64,000 nt of DNA, taken from assembly GCA_004352715.1 (NCBI GenBank), contig SCFE01000027.1:2372850-2436849 (forward strand), given 5' to 3'. Under the pieces are notes generated by a model. The model did no database searches. It was not told where the DNA came from and saw only the letters and a program-made list of their open reading frames with translations. A program made the translations under genes and the position numbers. Shown piece after piece: positions 45,233 through 57,065 of the stretch. The stretch's first letter is position 1, and each line of letters starts with the position of its first letter. The stretch comes from Hofstenia miamia. Taxonomy: Eukaryota; Xenacoelomorpha; Acoela.

Positions 45233-45955
45233 TGTAGCATAATTCATCAAAATTGCAGTTAAAGAAACTAAGATAAAAAAATAATAATTAAAGTTAGCAA
45301 CCAATATGATGGAATTAGCTAACTAAGATTTAATAAGCAAATATAATTAATGTGCAAGCAAGTACATGTTGATAAATTAATTTAACAAAAATCTGAGGAC
45401 AAATCACTCCTCATTAATTTTAGCAAATTCATCCAGAAGAGTCTATATGAATTTAAATTTTAAACCAACAGGTACTTGTTTTTGATAGTACTATAAATAG
45501 AAGTAACAGTGTAAATTTGATGAAATAAATTCTTCAGAGTTATTTCAAATTCTACTTATTTTTGCAGTTTGATTCCATGATGGGAATGATTCTAGGTTCT
45601 GCACCCCTGATCATGAAACATATTTAAGCTAAGTTACGTTTTTTCTATAGTCTGCTTAGCTAGATATCAGTTGTTCACAAACATGCATTTGCCAAATGTA
45701 GGAATAATCGTGACTATTTTGTTTCCAAATTGTTGACTATAATGTGACTGTGATTGAGTTATTTTATAGTAAGTGTAGGATAGGAAGCTGTTAGTTATTT
45801 AGATATTTGTTGTATATCTTTAATCTGTTGTATTCTCTAATAGTTTTTGGTAATGGCCACTAAGCATTACTACTGTCTGGAATTATTCTACATAATAAGC
45901 AGCTAGTAACATGTCAGGTTGCATAACACAATCAATAGTTTATTCAGTTAGTTAA

Positions 45956-47028
45956 TGTAGCATCATCCAAATGAATCATAAGCTGCTAAGGAAGAAGTTC
46001 AATTAAGAGAACTAAGATCAAATTTGAATGTGATTAAAAACATATTGTAAAAATAATTATAATCTTAAAATTAGTTTGTATGTTGCAACTAGGTAATATT
46101 AGTGAAAGTGATTAAGGATTAGTATTTGTTTATACTCTTAATTTTTACCAAACAAAGGAGCAAAATCACTTCCATTATTTTTAGCTGCCATGTTGGCATA
46201 TGACAGATACAAAATTTGAAATCAACAGGTACTTTTTCAAGTGACTATAAATAGAATCATTTTAGTTGTAACAATTGATAAAGAAATTTCTTCAGAATTC
46301 TTACATTGATTTGTGATTGTGGTTTGATTATTTAATATGATGTCAAGGTAAACAAGTTGTGTTTAGTAGTGGCTTGGATCCATCACAGGAATGATTTGGG
46401 GGTCTTTGTGCCAAGCCATGTAAGTGCACTTAGGTTAGGGTTACATGGTGACCATGACAGCTAAAAAGAACAGGCAACATCTTCTACCAGGCATTGTCAT
46501 CCATTAATCCTAGCAATGTACTTGCAGGTAAGAAAGTACTTATATTGTACTGCATTACTTCCAAGTCTTTAATTCCATTAACTTTAATTAACAGATGTTA
46601 TTGTGAACACTATTTAGGTGACAAAGTCTCACAGCATCTTTCTAACCATTGGTACTGGAGGCTGATCTCCACATCAATTGTCACATGTTCATATTCAATC
46701 CCATTAGTTGAGCTCCACTTCTCAGCTCATTGATATAGCTTATGTGTACCATATCCTAGCTCAGTGTATACTTAAGACAAGACACAACTTGACTTAATCT
46801 CTATTTGTAAAAGCATTTCATGTACTTGCAACCTGACTTGTTACTAGCTGCATAGTTAATATTATGTATAGCCATTTCTGAAATATATTGGCTTTATTAA
46901 ACTAATCTAATAAGTAGCACCTTCCTATCCTACATCTAATAATTGTTACATGCTCAGTCACATTATTGGTCACATTATTGTCATTAACTTGGATCTAAAA
47001 TAATATAAATACAAATCCCAAGGTTTTC
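45956..47028 (+). repeat. Rearranged LTR-A inside LTR-C
   Basis: 45956-46440 is the LTR-A 5' half in plus orientation (TGTAGCATCATCCAAATGAA start, TATA box at 46244-46253). 46472-47028 is the 3' half in minus orientation (starting CAACATCTTCTACCAGGC). Between them, 46441-46471 reads TTACATGGTGACCATGACAG, i.e. an LTR end plus primer site. An inversion of the 3' half or an assembly join. Confidence 0.7.
46244..46253 (+). promoter_or_regulatory. LTR core promoter (TATA box)
   Basis: CTATAAATAG after CAACAGGTACTTTTTC, the same arrangement as in the minus-strand LTR copies. Confidence 0.5.
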
Positions 47029-47367
47029 TGTACAAAAACACAAAACCACAAGAGAGTTAAGTTGAATTGTGTCATGTTTATTATCTGCACAACTTTATGC
47101 TAAATTACACATAATAAATATTATCTGTGCTGAGTACTGGTTAAACTTCACAGATGATGTCAAATTGGATTTCTTGTTGGCATGGAGAACTGTGCCAGGC
47201 AAATGCCCACTGAAATCATTTCATAGAGACTTCACCTAAATAGTAATTTAAGTTATTGGAGACAGCAAATTCCTGTAGTGATTAAATTAGTTAGATCCCT
47301 TCCTACTGAGTGAGAATTAAATTAAAAGATTTAATTTGCTGTAATTAGCTTGGATGGAGATTCTACA

Positions 47368-47383
47368 TGGTGACCATGACAGG
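47368..47383 (+). promoter_or_regulatory. Probable tRNA primer binding site
   Basis: TGGTGACCATGACAGG begins immediately after the LTR terminal CA. It starts with TGG, the complement of the tRNA CCA end. The same word occurs at 46446. I could not match it to a particular tRNA from memory. Confidence 0.55.
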
Positions 47384-48344
47384 TGCAAGGATCAAAACAA
47401 CATCATGGAGAATCAACAATTATTCTATAGACATAAAGAAACCTTCAGCAAAGCCACACAGAGAGTTAATTGTAAAATTAATGCTAGCAAAAGCCAATGG
47501 TGGAGACACTGGAAGATAAACTTATTTACATATTCAGGTCCAATAGTCAATGATTCTAACTTGAGTGCAAATTGGTAAGGAAGAATCAGAACTGAAATGG
47601 AGAGACAACTACTTATAATGATATAGTACCATAAGAATGATGAACAGAACAAGAAAAGGAAGTGCTAAAAGCCCCAAAAAGAAAAGTTGACCCCATAAGA
47701 AGTGATAGTCACACTGTCAAAAGATGGCACAATGCAGACCCCATGATTGAAATGCAAACAATACACATGTCCCTGGAGGCAAGCCCTTAGGAAATTTATG
47801 AAATTCTAAAGAGAAGTCAAGAGACCAAAACAATGCTAAAAACAAAATAAAGCACTTAACAGAAAAATTCAAAGAAATGAATGACAAAAGGGAAAGGTTA
47901 ATAAACAAGCTGAATGCAGACATGTGTTTGAGATTGGAGGAACAAAGCAAACTGTTTCAACAAGATGTGAAAAGGCTAATGCAACAATTAGCAAACTCCA
48001 ACAAAAATTTTTGAACAAATTGAAAGGTGGGAAATAAGCTACCAAGAATTGGGGAAACAAAATAGGCAACTGGTGGAAGACAACAACATGCAGTTGCAGG
48101 AAATTGAACAACTACAAAATGAACTCAGACTTATTCAATTAACTAAAGGCAATAGACAGAAAGAATAATATTGAAGAGGGACCAGAAATAAACTTAAAAG
48201 CAATTATCACAAACAAAAATCAACAAAAAGAGCATGAGTATTTTACAGAAGAATCAGAAAGAGAAAAACTAAAAAAAGGATCAACAAAATTACAAGAGAG
48301 GTTTTAAAAAAGTTTCAAAATGGAGTAGAAAATAAGAAAAAATC
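47384..48344 (+). pseudogene. gag of the LTR-C element, decayed
   Basis: Coding debris rich in Gln, Asn, Glu and Lys. 47870-48170 gives the coiled-coil text RLINKLNADMCLRLEEQSKL and then LVEDNNMQLQEIEQLQNELR in two frames, the same kind of helix as in the gag at 24.0-24.2 kb. The order LTR, primer site, gag is intact; the frames are broken by many stops. Confidence 0.6.
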
Positions 48345-49082
48345 CTAATGTTGCCCCCATTGCCAATTTGCATGCATTACAGTCTAGTATGAATTAATTT
48401 GAATAGTTTGGTGTGTTCAGTGATGCTAGTTGATTTTGTTATCAATGAGTTTGTTCAGTATCTCTCAGTTGTTTGGGCATTCTCCTTACTGGTAGTTTGA
48501 TTGGTTTGTCTGTTGTGGCTGTGATTTTGTGTGTTTCTCCAATGGCTTGTCCAACACTAATTTCATCATAGTTGAATATCCTACTGTGTTTTGCAATACT
48601 TTTCTCAGTTGTCTTATTTCTTTTCAGTTTAGGTGTTGATAGTCTTCTTCTTTGACTTCAGGTATCTGCTTTCATCCCTGTACCCCTTAGTAAGCCTTGG
48701 GAATAAATCACTTTGATGGTGTTCATCCACACATCCTTTAGTTGACATTGTGAATTACTTTGCATTTTCATCTGCTTGTCATTTAGTTGACATAGCAAAT
48801 TACTCACTCTACCACTCTGTTCTATTGGTTTCCATATTGCTTTCATGTTCAATTTTATTTACTTACCATAGATCATCACTTTTGTTAGCTTTTTGTTGAC
48901 ATTCCTGTTTGTTACATTTAGTATCAGTATTTTTCCTTCTCCTTTTCTTATTGTGCAGATGCTTGAGGGCATTGATATACATTTTGTGTTTATGCCTTTC
49001 TGTTTATATATCATAACCTCTACTGTTATTTCTTCTTTAATTTTTATTGTGTGCAAATTCCACTGATATGGCTGCAGTTTAA
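48345..49082 (-). pseudogene. pol linker fragment between protease and reverse transcriptase
   Basis: 49056-48859 reads MHTIKIKEEITVEVMIYKQK and SIPSSICTIRKGEGKILILN-type text; 48852-48658 follows with IWKPIEQSGRVSNLLCQLN and WMNTIKVIYSQG. The remainder to 48345 contains a decayed reverse transcriptase entry. All of it aligns with 21.3-21.8 kb. Its upstream boundary at 49082 is the exact continuation, after one TTAA, of the protease fragment that ends at 31601. Confidence 0.8.
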
Positions 49083-49492
49083 TGTAGCATCATCCAACAA
49101 ATTAAGCTGCTAATGAAAGAAAGTCAGTTAAAGAAACTTAAGATCAAATTTAAAATGTGATTAGAAAAATATTGTAAAACTTTATTATCAACTTAAAATT
49201 AGGTTGTATTATGCAACCAAGAAATATCAGTGCAACTTAGAATTAGTATTTGTTGATCCTACTAATTTGGCAAAACAAAGGGGGTGAATTTGCTTCCATT
49301 ATTTTTTGCCATCTTGGCAGATGAACAATTCAAAATTTGAAATAAACAGATACTTTTTCAATCTAACTATAAATAGATTCAAATTCAGTGTAACAATTGA
49401 TAAAGAAATTTCTTCAGAATTCTTATACATATTTCTTGTTTGCTTATTTAATATAATGTTCAGCTAAAGAATTGCAGTTTAGTAGTGATGAG
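49083..49492 (+). repeat. LTR-A, 5' part; other half of the split solo LTR
   Basis: Starts TGTAGCATCATCCAACAAAT after TTAA (49079-49082) and ends AGTAGTGATGAG at 49492, where the R2 arm begins. Complements 31602-32340. Confidence 0.85.
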
Positions 49493-50217
49493 AGTAGTTA
49501 TATAGAGCGCTAGCCCGTCCTTATGGGACACCCTGAAATTCTCGTAACACCCCATTACTATTTTCCATGTGCAAATGAAGCGATTTGATTGGACGCCATC
49601 TAGTGACAAAATATTTTTGACAAAACTTAATTGAACAAATTAATTTTTTTGACAAAGTTTTTATTTTTGATTTCTAGGATTTAGGCAAAGTGATATAATT
49701 GAAGGCGATAAATATTTTTGACAAATGAAAATGAGCAAATTAATTTTTTAGACAATTTGTTTAGACCAAAGCGAGAATTTTTTTGATTTCTAGGATTTAG
49801 GCAAACTGATATTTTTTCTACCACATTTCACTTAAAGCACTCTTGTTGTAACAATGTTTAAACATGCAATGTAATGTTTTAAGGAAAACAATTCATAGAT
49901 CTAAAACCCAAATATTTCAAATGAAATATGATGTATGATTTGCATTAGAGCGTGTTTCTAACCACATTAATATTGATCAAAACAAATATGCAAGAGGTGG
50001 AAAACAACAATTTCTTTAGCAATTACATGTAAATTGTAAAAGCATACATTACACAGTGACTTTGAGTGATGAATTTCAGCATTGTACAATCTTCAAATTT
50101 CCATCTTCATTCTAAAATATGACGGCACTTCCACATTCACCCAGGAGGTGGCCGCCAGAAATGCGTTAAGCCATTTATTTAATGTGGCTGGCTTTCCCCA
50201 GGAGGCCTATTGTTACC
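49493..50217. mobile_element. Terminal arm of the long-inverted-repeat element R2
   Basis: Starts AGTAGTTATATAGAGCGCTA. Near-identical to 32341-33065 over its whole length, differing by a few substitutions and small indels. No ORF. GATGAG precedes it at 49487-49492. Confidence 0.65.
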
Positions 50218-50259
50218 ACAGACCTAAACACATAGTAAGTTAGTAATAAAATAAAAATT

Positions 50260-50855
50260 NNNNNNNNNNNNNNNNNNNNNNNNNNNNNNNNNNNNNNNNN
50301 NNNNNNNNNNNNNNNNNNNNNNNNNNNNNNNNNNNNNNNNNNNNNNNNNNNNNNNNNNNNNNNNNNNNNNNNNNNNNNNNNNNNNNNNNNNNNNNNNNNN
50401 NNNNNNNNNNNNNNNNNNNNNNNNNNNNNNNNNNNNNNNNNNNNNNNNNNNNNNNNNNNNNNNNNNNNNNNNNNNNNNNNNNNNNNNNNNNNNNNNNNNN
50501 NNNNNNNNNNNNNNNNNNNNNNNNNNNNNNNNNNNNNNNNNNNNNNNNNNNNNNNNNNNNNNNNNNNNNNNNNNNNNNNNNNNNNNNNNNNNNNNNNNNN
50601 NNNNNNNNNNNNNNNNNNNNNNNNNNNNNNNNNNNNNNNNNNNNNNNNNNNNNNNNNNNNNNNNNNNNNNNNNNNNNNNNNNNNNNNNNNNNNNNNNNNN
50701 NNNNNNNNNNNNNNNNNNNNNNNNNNNNNNNNNNNNNNNNNNNNNNNNNNNNNNNNNNNNNNNNNNNNNNNNNNNNNNNNNNNNNNNNNNNNNNNNNNNN
50801 NNNNNNNNNNNNNNNNNNNNNNNNNNNNNNNNNNNNNNNNNNNNNNNNNNNNNNN
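50260..50855. other. Assembly gap of 596 N
   Basis: Unknown bases. The sequence just after it repeats the inner end of the R2 arm. Confidence 0.99.
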
Positions 50856-50985
50856 TTTCCATCTTCATTCTAAAATATGACGGCACTTCCACATTCACCC
50901 AGGAGGTGGCCGCCAGAAATGCGTTAAGCCATTTATTTAATGTGGCTGGTTTTCCCCAGGAGGCCTATTGTTACCACACACCTAA
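50856..50985. mobile_element. Inner end of another R2 arm
   Basis: Matches 50098-50217 (TATGACGGCACTTCCACATT and AGGAGGCCTATTGTTACCAC) and then continues into different sequence, so it is a second R2 copy or an alternative allele. Confidence 0.65.
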
Positions 50986-51638
50986 ACCATGAGCAATGAA
51001 AACAATAATAACAATTCCAAATAAAATATCTAGTGACATTTGATAACACCCAAGTACTATATAATTTGTAAAAATGTAAGCTCAGTTAGTGAAAATAGAT
51101 ATTACATCACGTATATAGGTGAGTAAACCTTAACATATAAAAATCGTTTTAAAACAAAAGCGTGTTTAATGAAAAAAAGAAATATTACAACATTGTATAT
51201 AACAGTGAAAATAAAATATGGAAAAACCTATTGTAATGTCAAGTTGTTAAATTATTTATTGGAGTAATAGTAAACACGTATATCTCAGTTTTCGCGTAAT
51301 CTAATGTCTCATATGCAAGCGAAAATTATGGAAAATTAAATCAGCAAAAACGTGGTGTGTTAACAGCATATTTCGATAAAGCGATATGTAGCCTTTGCAT
51401 GTAATATTAGTTTACCAAAAACGAATTAAACATAGCCCGTGCAAGCAATAGAAACACACGGAAAACTAGAAAATTACTGGGAGAGCACAGAACACGCAGT
51501 TTGTGTCCCTCGGATCACCACCAAAATTAAACGGATTCCTCCAGGGGCAGAGACGCACCTATGGTAAAAATTTAAGGTCAATCCATCTATTACTTTTTCC
51601 GGAAAGTTGCTAACAGACAAACAAAAAACCAACGATAC

Positions 51639-52224
51639 CAAAAACTTAACCTCCTTGGCGTAGGTAATTAGTCATTAAAACGTCATGCGATTACATTCCT
51701 TTTTCCAATGTAAAATTCCATATATTTAATTCCTTTTGCTAATATTCAAATACAAAAACAATAAATTTCCTTGTTAAAACTTAACATTACAGAGGCGTAA
51801 TATACAATAAAGGCAAGCTAGTTTATTGGAAAAAAGTAAACATGGATTATATGTAAAAACGAGCTAACATTACAAACGCATAAAATATAGTCCTACACCT
51901 TAAAATCAAATTCATTTTTCAAACAATTTAAACGCGGTTTATGCATAAAGGCGTAAACATGCAAAGGACTTCGTTTTCATTTTCAAAGCAGCATAATTTT
52001 CCATTGCAAAAATTCCAGCGCAATACGAACATAAAGATAATTAATTGTACACACGTGTTTAGCATTAACACAAATTGCTAAACCCCACACAACCCCTGAT
52101 AATCCGCTATGAAAAGAGAAATCCGATGTATAAACTAATGTCAATATCATATATTGTTAAATTAAACGTAAAGTTTTGTGCCAAGCAAGGTCAGATATTA
52201 GAATACATATACAAATATCTGTAA
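51639..52224 (+). repeat. Left arm of a 586-bp inverted repeat
   Basis: From CAAAAACTTAACCTCCTTGG to ACAAATATCTGTAA. The reverse complement is at 55862-56448 with only scattered differences. No coding content. Confidence 0.9.
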
Positions 52225-52500
52225 ATACTGTATTATTCATACATAAAAAATATACGCAAACTGTATTTTAAAGATAGATCAAAAAGAATTTTGAGAAAAT
52301 TACAACCTAACAAACTATAGGTTAATATGCTGAAAAACATTGACTAAAAAATCGCTTAACCATGGTATAAATTTCACCATGACTTGAAATTAAAAGCATT
52401 TCTCGTGAATATTACAACACATACATCAAGTGTTAGATCGAATATAGCGTAAAAATACGATTTTTAATAAGTATTACAAACTAGTATAAACATGATGGAA
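52225..52500. repeat. Dispersed module, copy 1
   Basis: Contains TGTATTATTCATACA, GATAGATCAAAAAGAATTTT and AAAATCGCTTAACCATGGTA. Diverged versions of the same ordered words recur at about 53590-53880, 54276-54450 and 54850-55030. Confidence 0.6.
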
Positions 52501-54042
52501 GCAAAATTCAAGGATCAAATGCATACCAATGCTTACATGCGAAGATGTATTTGAAATCTAAACCGTTTAAAGACGCTATGTCACCATTTATTGATTGTAA
52601 ATAGAAAACTTAATAAATGCTCGGTGAATAAATTCACCCAAACATTGCTACACATTACCAAATGTTGAATAAAGAACCAATTTTAAAATGTATATTCACT
52701 AAAATTCAACAATAAGCATACCACTTTGAAGAAGCAGTATGGAATCAAAGAACCATTTTCACATCTGAGCGTAAATATTGATAGATATTGACTGAGCCTT
52801 CATTATATTTCGCCAGAATAATCATCATTCTAGTCCATCTCTAACGTCATTCAAAGAAACAACGTTTTCTAAAAAACATGCAACGTCATTGATAAATGAT
52901 TCATTTAAATAGAACAAAAGAACTTTAAAATGTAATATTATTTCATTAATTATTTACTGAATATTTTTTCCCGATTTTCTCTTTGTTTTACATAAATCTT
53001 GGTTTAATTTACTAACTTGATACATGTTGTTTGGCGATTATAATATCCCCACGGAAACTAGAACATGTCGTTTTTGTACAAATTTCTTTAATGAATAAAT
53101 AGACTATTTCAGCTAATGGTACAATCTACTAAATCCAATATTTAAACTAATTAAACAAATTAGCATGATAATCATTTATTGAAATATAAAATGATTTACA
53201 CTTTTGAATAAATTAATATACAATCTCCGTAAAATTGAACAGTGTTTTTGTTTACTAAGGGAATTTTTTCGCCTTCCCTTCTAAGTTATCATGCGTTGTA
53301 AAAAAGTTAACAGATCTCCACATGCATTGTTCACAAGAATATTTTTTATGTTGTTTTCTTAAATTTACTTGCTTTAAAGCGATGATAATAAACCAAGCAG
53401 ATAAATTCTTCGTTTTACCGTCATTTTGCTCGAATTTATACACTTAATATTCATACAAAGTTCATTTCTTCGCAACAATTGTTTATGATGATAGCGGTTT
53501 TTTGAATAATCATTCAATAAATATATAATTCCATATCTAAATTTACCGTGCAATGAACGATGGACATTCTAACACGTTTTACTGTATTAGCAAATTATTA
53601 ACAAAAACATTGTCTATAAAATCGCTTAACCACGTTATAAACTCGGAGAATTTAATACATTCTCGGTAAATATCATGCAAATGACACAACAAAAGCAAAA
53701 ACCAATGTGTATAATTTATAGTTTCAGTCAGTTGTTAGTTAAAAGATAGAAAAATTTCACCACATGCGATTAAAACAAGATAAATTACACATAAATTCTT
53801 TAAAAAAGAAATGTAAAAAAAGCGTGGAAAGTGTATTATTCACACCTACAAAATATAGACGCAGCTGAATAATGTGTTAAAATGAAGATATCTTTCCGTC
53901 ATAAGCATCGGAACAAAATGCAAACTTCATGACAGTTTTAGTATAAACTTTAAAAAAGGAGAAAGAAAAACGTACATACACTTAAATTCGACATTTCCTT
54001 GCTGTATATTCAGAGTTTTTTTATATTTCGAAGCGTTAATGG

Positions 54043-54251
54043 TTTTGTTTTTATGTATTTTATTTAATATCGCACGTAAATACCTATTTTAAGGTATTCT
54101 ACAAATTACATTATGTAGTTGAACGATAAATTTTACTATTTGCTGAAAAGATTACGCAATATATAGAATACACAATAAACATCGTTTGACAAGATGATTT
54201 ATACTGCTAATTTATATCCTCCTGTACATAAAGATAATTCTTCCAACATTT
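54043..54251 (+). repeat. Left arm of a 209-bp hairpin
   Basis: Reverse complement found at 54563-54770 within the same contig, with a spacer of about 310 bases. The right arm ends exactly at the contig end (single N at 54771). Confidence 0.85.
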
Positions 54252-54562
54252 AAGTGTGTTAAAACGGAAATGTAAAAAAGCGTGAAAAGTGTATTATTTA
54301 CATCTACAAAAGTATAGACGCATGGTATTTAAAAGGTAGATCGCTAAGAATTTTGAGAAATTTTGAAACAAAAAAATTTGTATGTTAATATAGTGAAAAA
54401 CATTGTCTATAAAATCGCTTAACCATGTTATAAACTCGAGAAAATTATATATGTGATGCTATTATACAAAATTTAATTCATTTCTTGGGTGCTATTCATT
54501 ACATACAAACGGGTTACAGTTATTTTTTCAAATACGTGCCACACTTCACTGTAAAAATTCTT

Positions 54563-54770
54563 AAATGTTGGAAGAATTATCTTTATGTACAGGAGGATAT
54601 AAATTAGCAGTATAAATCATCTTGTCAAACGATGTTTATTGTGTATTCTATATATTGCGTAATCTTTTCAGCAAATAGTAAAATTTATCGTTCAACTACA
54701 TAATGTAATTTGTAGAATACCTTAAAATAGGTATTTACGTGCGATATTAAATAAAATACATAAAAACAAA
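54563..54770 (-). repeat. Right arm of the 209-bp hairpin
   Basis: Reverse complement of 54043-54251. Begins at the word ATTCTTA, where the related copy at 55131 continues into different sequence, marking a breakpoint. Confidence 0.85.
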
Positions 54771-54771
54771 N

Positions 54772-55131
54772 TACTGCTAATTTATATCCTCCTGTACATA
54801 AAGATAATTCTTCCAACATTTAAGTGTGTTAAAACGGAAGTGTAAAAAAGCGTGAAAAGTGTATTATTTACATCTACAAAGTATAGACGCATGGTATTTA
54901 AAAGGTAGATCGCTAAGAATTTTGAGAAATTTTGAAACAAAAAAATTTGTAGGTTAATATAGTGAAAAACATTGGCTATAAAATCGCTTAACCATGTTAT
55001 AAACTCGAGAAAATTATATATGTGATGCTATTATACAAAATTTAATTCATTTCTTGGGGGCTATTCATTACATACAAACGGGTTACAGTTAATTTTTCAA
55101 ATACGTGCCACACTTCACTGTAAAAATTCTT
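54772..55131 (+). repeat. Direct duplicate of 54202-54562 across a contig join
   Basis: Nearly identical to 54202-54562 (a few substitutions such as CATTGGC for CATTGTC). Probably an allelic or unmerged overlap. Confidence 0.8.
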
Positions 55132-55487
55132 AGATTTAATTTGTTTTTCGCTAATATCCAATATACGAAATTGGAAAAATAATCATGCAGCGTGAATTCA
55201 AGTCATTCAATATAATTAATGATAATTTAATGCAGATCATGCCCAGAAATAAAGATATTTTCTGGAACAAGCCGAATTATGTAGAGCCTCCTAACTTATA
55301 TAATGAATTCTCCAACATGTACACATGTAAATTCTAAAATTATTCATAGATTGATCATGTCATGCGCGAATAACTACACTCTGTAGCCACGCCCCCTCTT
55401 ATATTATTCATGAATTAACATTGGGTTATGACTCATCAATTAGCACCTGTCAATCAATCTTAACAAATGTGACGAACGCTTTTTTGN

Positions 55488-55861
55488 CATTACATACAAA
55501 CAGGTTACAGTTAATTTTTCAAATACGTGCCACACTTCACTGTAAAAATTCTTAGATTTAATTTGTTTTTCGCTAATATCCAATATACGAAATTGGAAAA
55601 ATAATCATGCAGCATGAATTCAAGTCATTCAATATAATTAATGATAATTTAATGCAGATCATGCCCAGAAATAAAGATATTTTCTGGAACAAGCCGAATT
55701 ATGTAGAGCCTCCTAACTTATATAATGAATTCTCCAACATGTACACATGTAAATTCTAAAATTATTCATAGATTGATCATGTGATGCGCGAATAACTACA
55801 CTCTGTAGCCACGCCCCCTCTTATATTATTCATGAATTAACATTGGGTTATGACTCATCAA
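55488..55861 (+). repeat. Direct duplicate of 55067-55445 across a contig join
   Basis: Matches until ACTCATCAATTA, after which one copy enters the inverted repeat arm and the other does not, so the two contigs represent two different junctions. Confidence 0.8.
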
Positions 55862-56448
55862 TTACAGATATTTGTATATGTATTCTAATATCTGACCTTG
55901 CTTGGCACAAAACTTTACGTTTAATTTAACGATATATGATATTGACATTAGTTTATACATCGGATTTCTCTTTTCATAGCGGATTATCAGGGGTTGTGTG
56001 GGGTTTAGCAATTTGTGTTAATGCTAAACACGTGTGTACAAATAATTATCTTTATGTTCGTATTGCGCTGGAATTTTTGCAATGGAAAATTATGCTGCTT
56101 TGAAAATGAAAACGAAGTCCTTTGCATGTTTACGCCTTTATGCATAAACCGCGTTTAAATCGTTTGAAAAATGAATTTGATTTTAAGGTGTAGGACTATA
56201 TTTTATGCGTTTGTAATGTTAGCTCGTTTTTACATATAATCCATGTTTACTTTTTTTCCAATAAACTAGCTTGCCTTTATTGTATATTACGCCTCTGTAA
56301 TGGTAAGTTTTAACAAGGAAATTTATTGTTTTTGTATTTGAATATTAGCAAAAGGAATTAAATATATGGAATTTTACATTGGAAAAAGGAATGTAATCGC
56401 ACGACGTTTTAATGACTAATTACCTACGCCAAGGAGGTTAAGTTTTTG
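55862..56448 (-). repeat. Right arm of the 586-bp inverted repeat
   Basis: Reverse complement of 51639-52224. Confidence 0.9.
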
Positions 56449-56847
56449 ATTATAGCACGCAATGTGATGGGATAATTTTGAAATAATTTGAATTCCGAAC
56501 CAATTTAAAATGAAATTATGGAATAGATCAATTAATATTCAATTCAAAACACCGGCAGATAAACGCAATTTCATAACATTGGCTTTACAGAAAGAAACCT
56601 TACAAACGAATGATTACTTTATTGAATCTCTTAATTTGTTGTGTAGAAATGAAACAGTGTTTTGGGCGTACAAGTAATTTTGGATGGGCGAACTAATGTA
56701 TTACTATTAAGGATACATCAGCTTACTTAAATAATGTTCAAAATTCTTAACGACTTGTCTTCTAATTACCAACCATTTGGATTTTTGCATTTGAATAATA
56801 CGCTATTAACTAGCTTTGTTTACCTATTTACAAAGATTTTACGCGTA

Positions 56848-57065
56848 NATCTCTTAATTTGTTGTGTAGAAATGAAACAGTGTTTTGGGCGTACAAGTAA
56901 TTTTGGATGGGCGAACTAATGTATTACTATTAAGGATACATCAGCTTACTTAAATGATGCTCAAAATTCTTAACGACTTGTCTTCTAATTACCAACCATT
57001 TGGATTTTTGCATTTGAATAATACGCTATTAACTAGCTTTGTTTACCTATTTACAAAGATTTTAT
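56848..57065 (+). repeat. Direct duplicate of 56625-56841 across a contig join
   Basis: Near-identical copy on the far side of the N at 56847, again an unmerged overlap or allele. Confidence 0.8.

Larger units (their letters stand above)
45233..47367 (+). repeat. LTR-C, plus strand, 5' LTR of a decayed element; interrupted by LTR-A
   Basis: Starts TGTAGCATAATTCATCAAAA and ends GGATGGAGATTCTACA at 47367, followed at once by a primer-site-like sequence and gag debris, so it behaves as a 5' LTR. The part 45956-47028 is an inserted, rearranged LTR-A. Confidence 0.75.

Noticed and set aside
53255-53443. Small minus-strand protein of about 62 residues
   Set aside because: Isolated in an ORF-free repeat region, no flanking signals, length expected by chance in AT-rich DNA.
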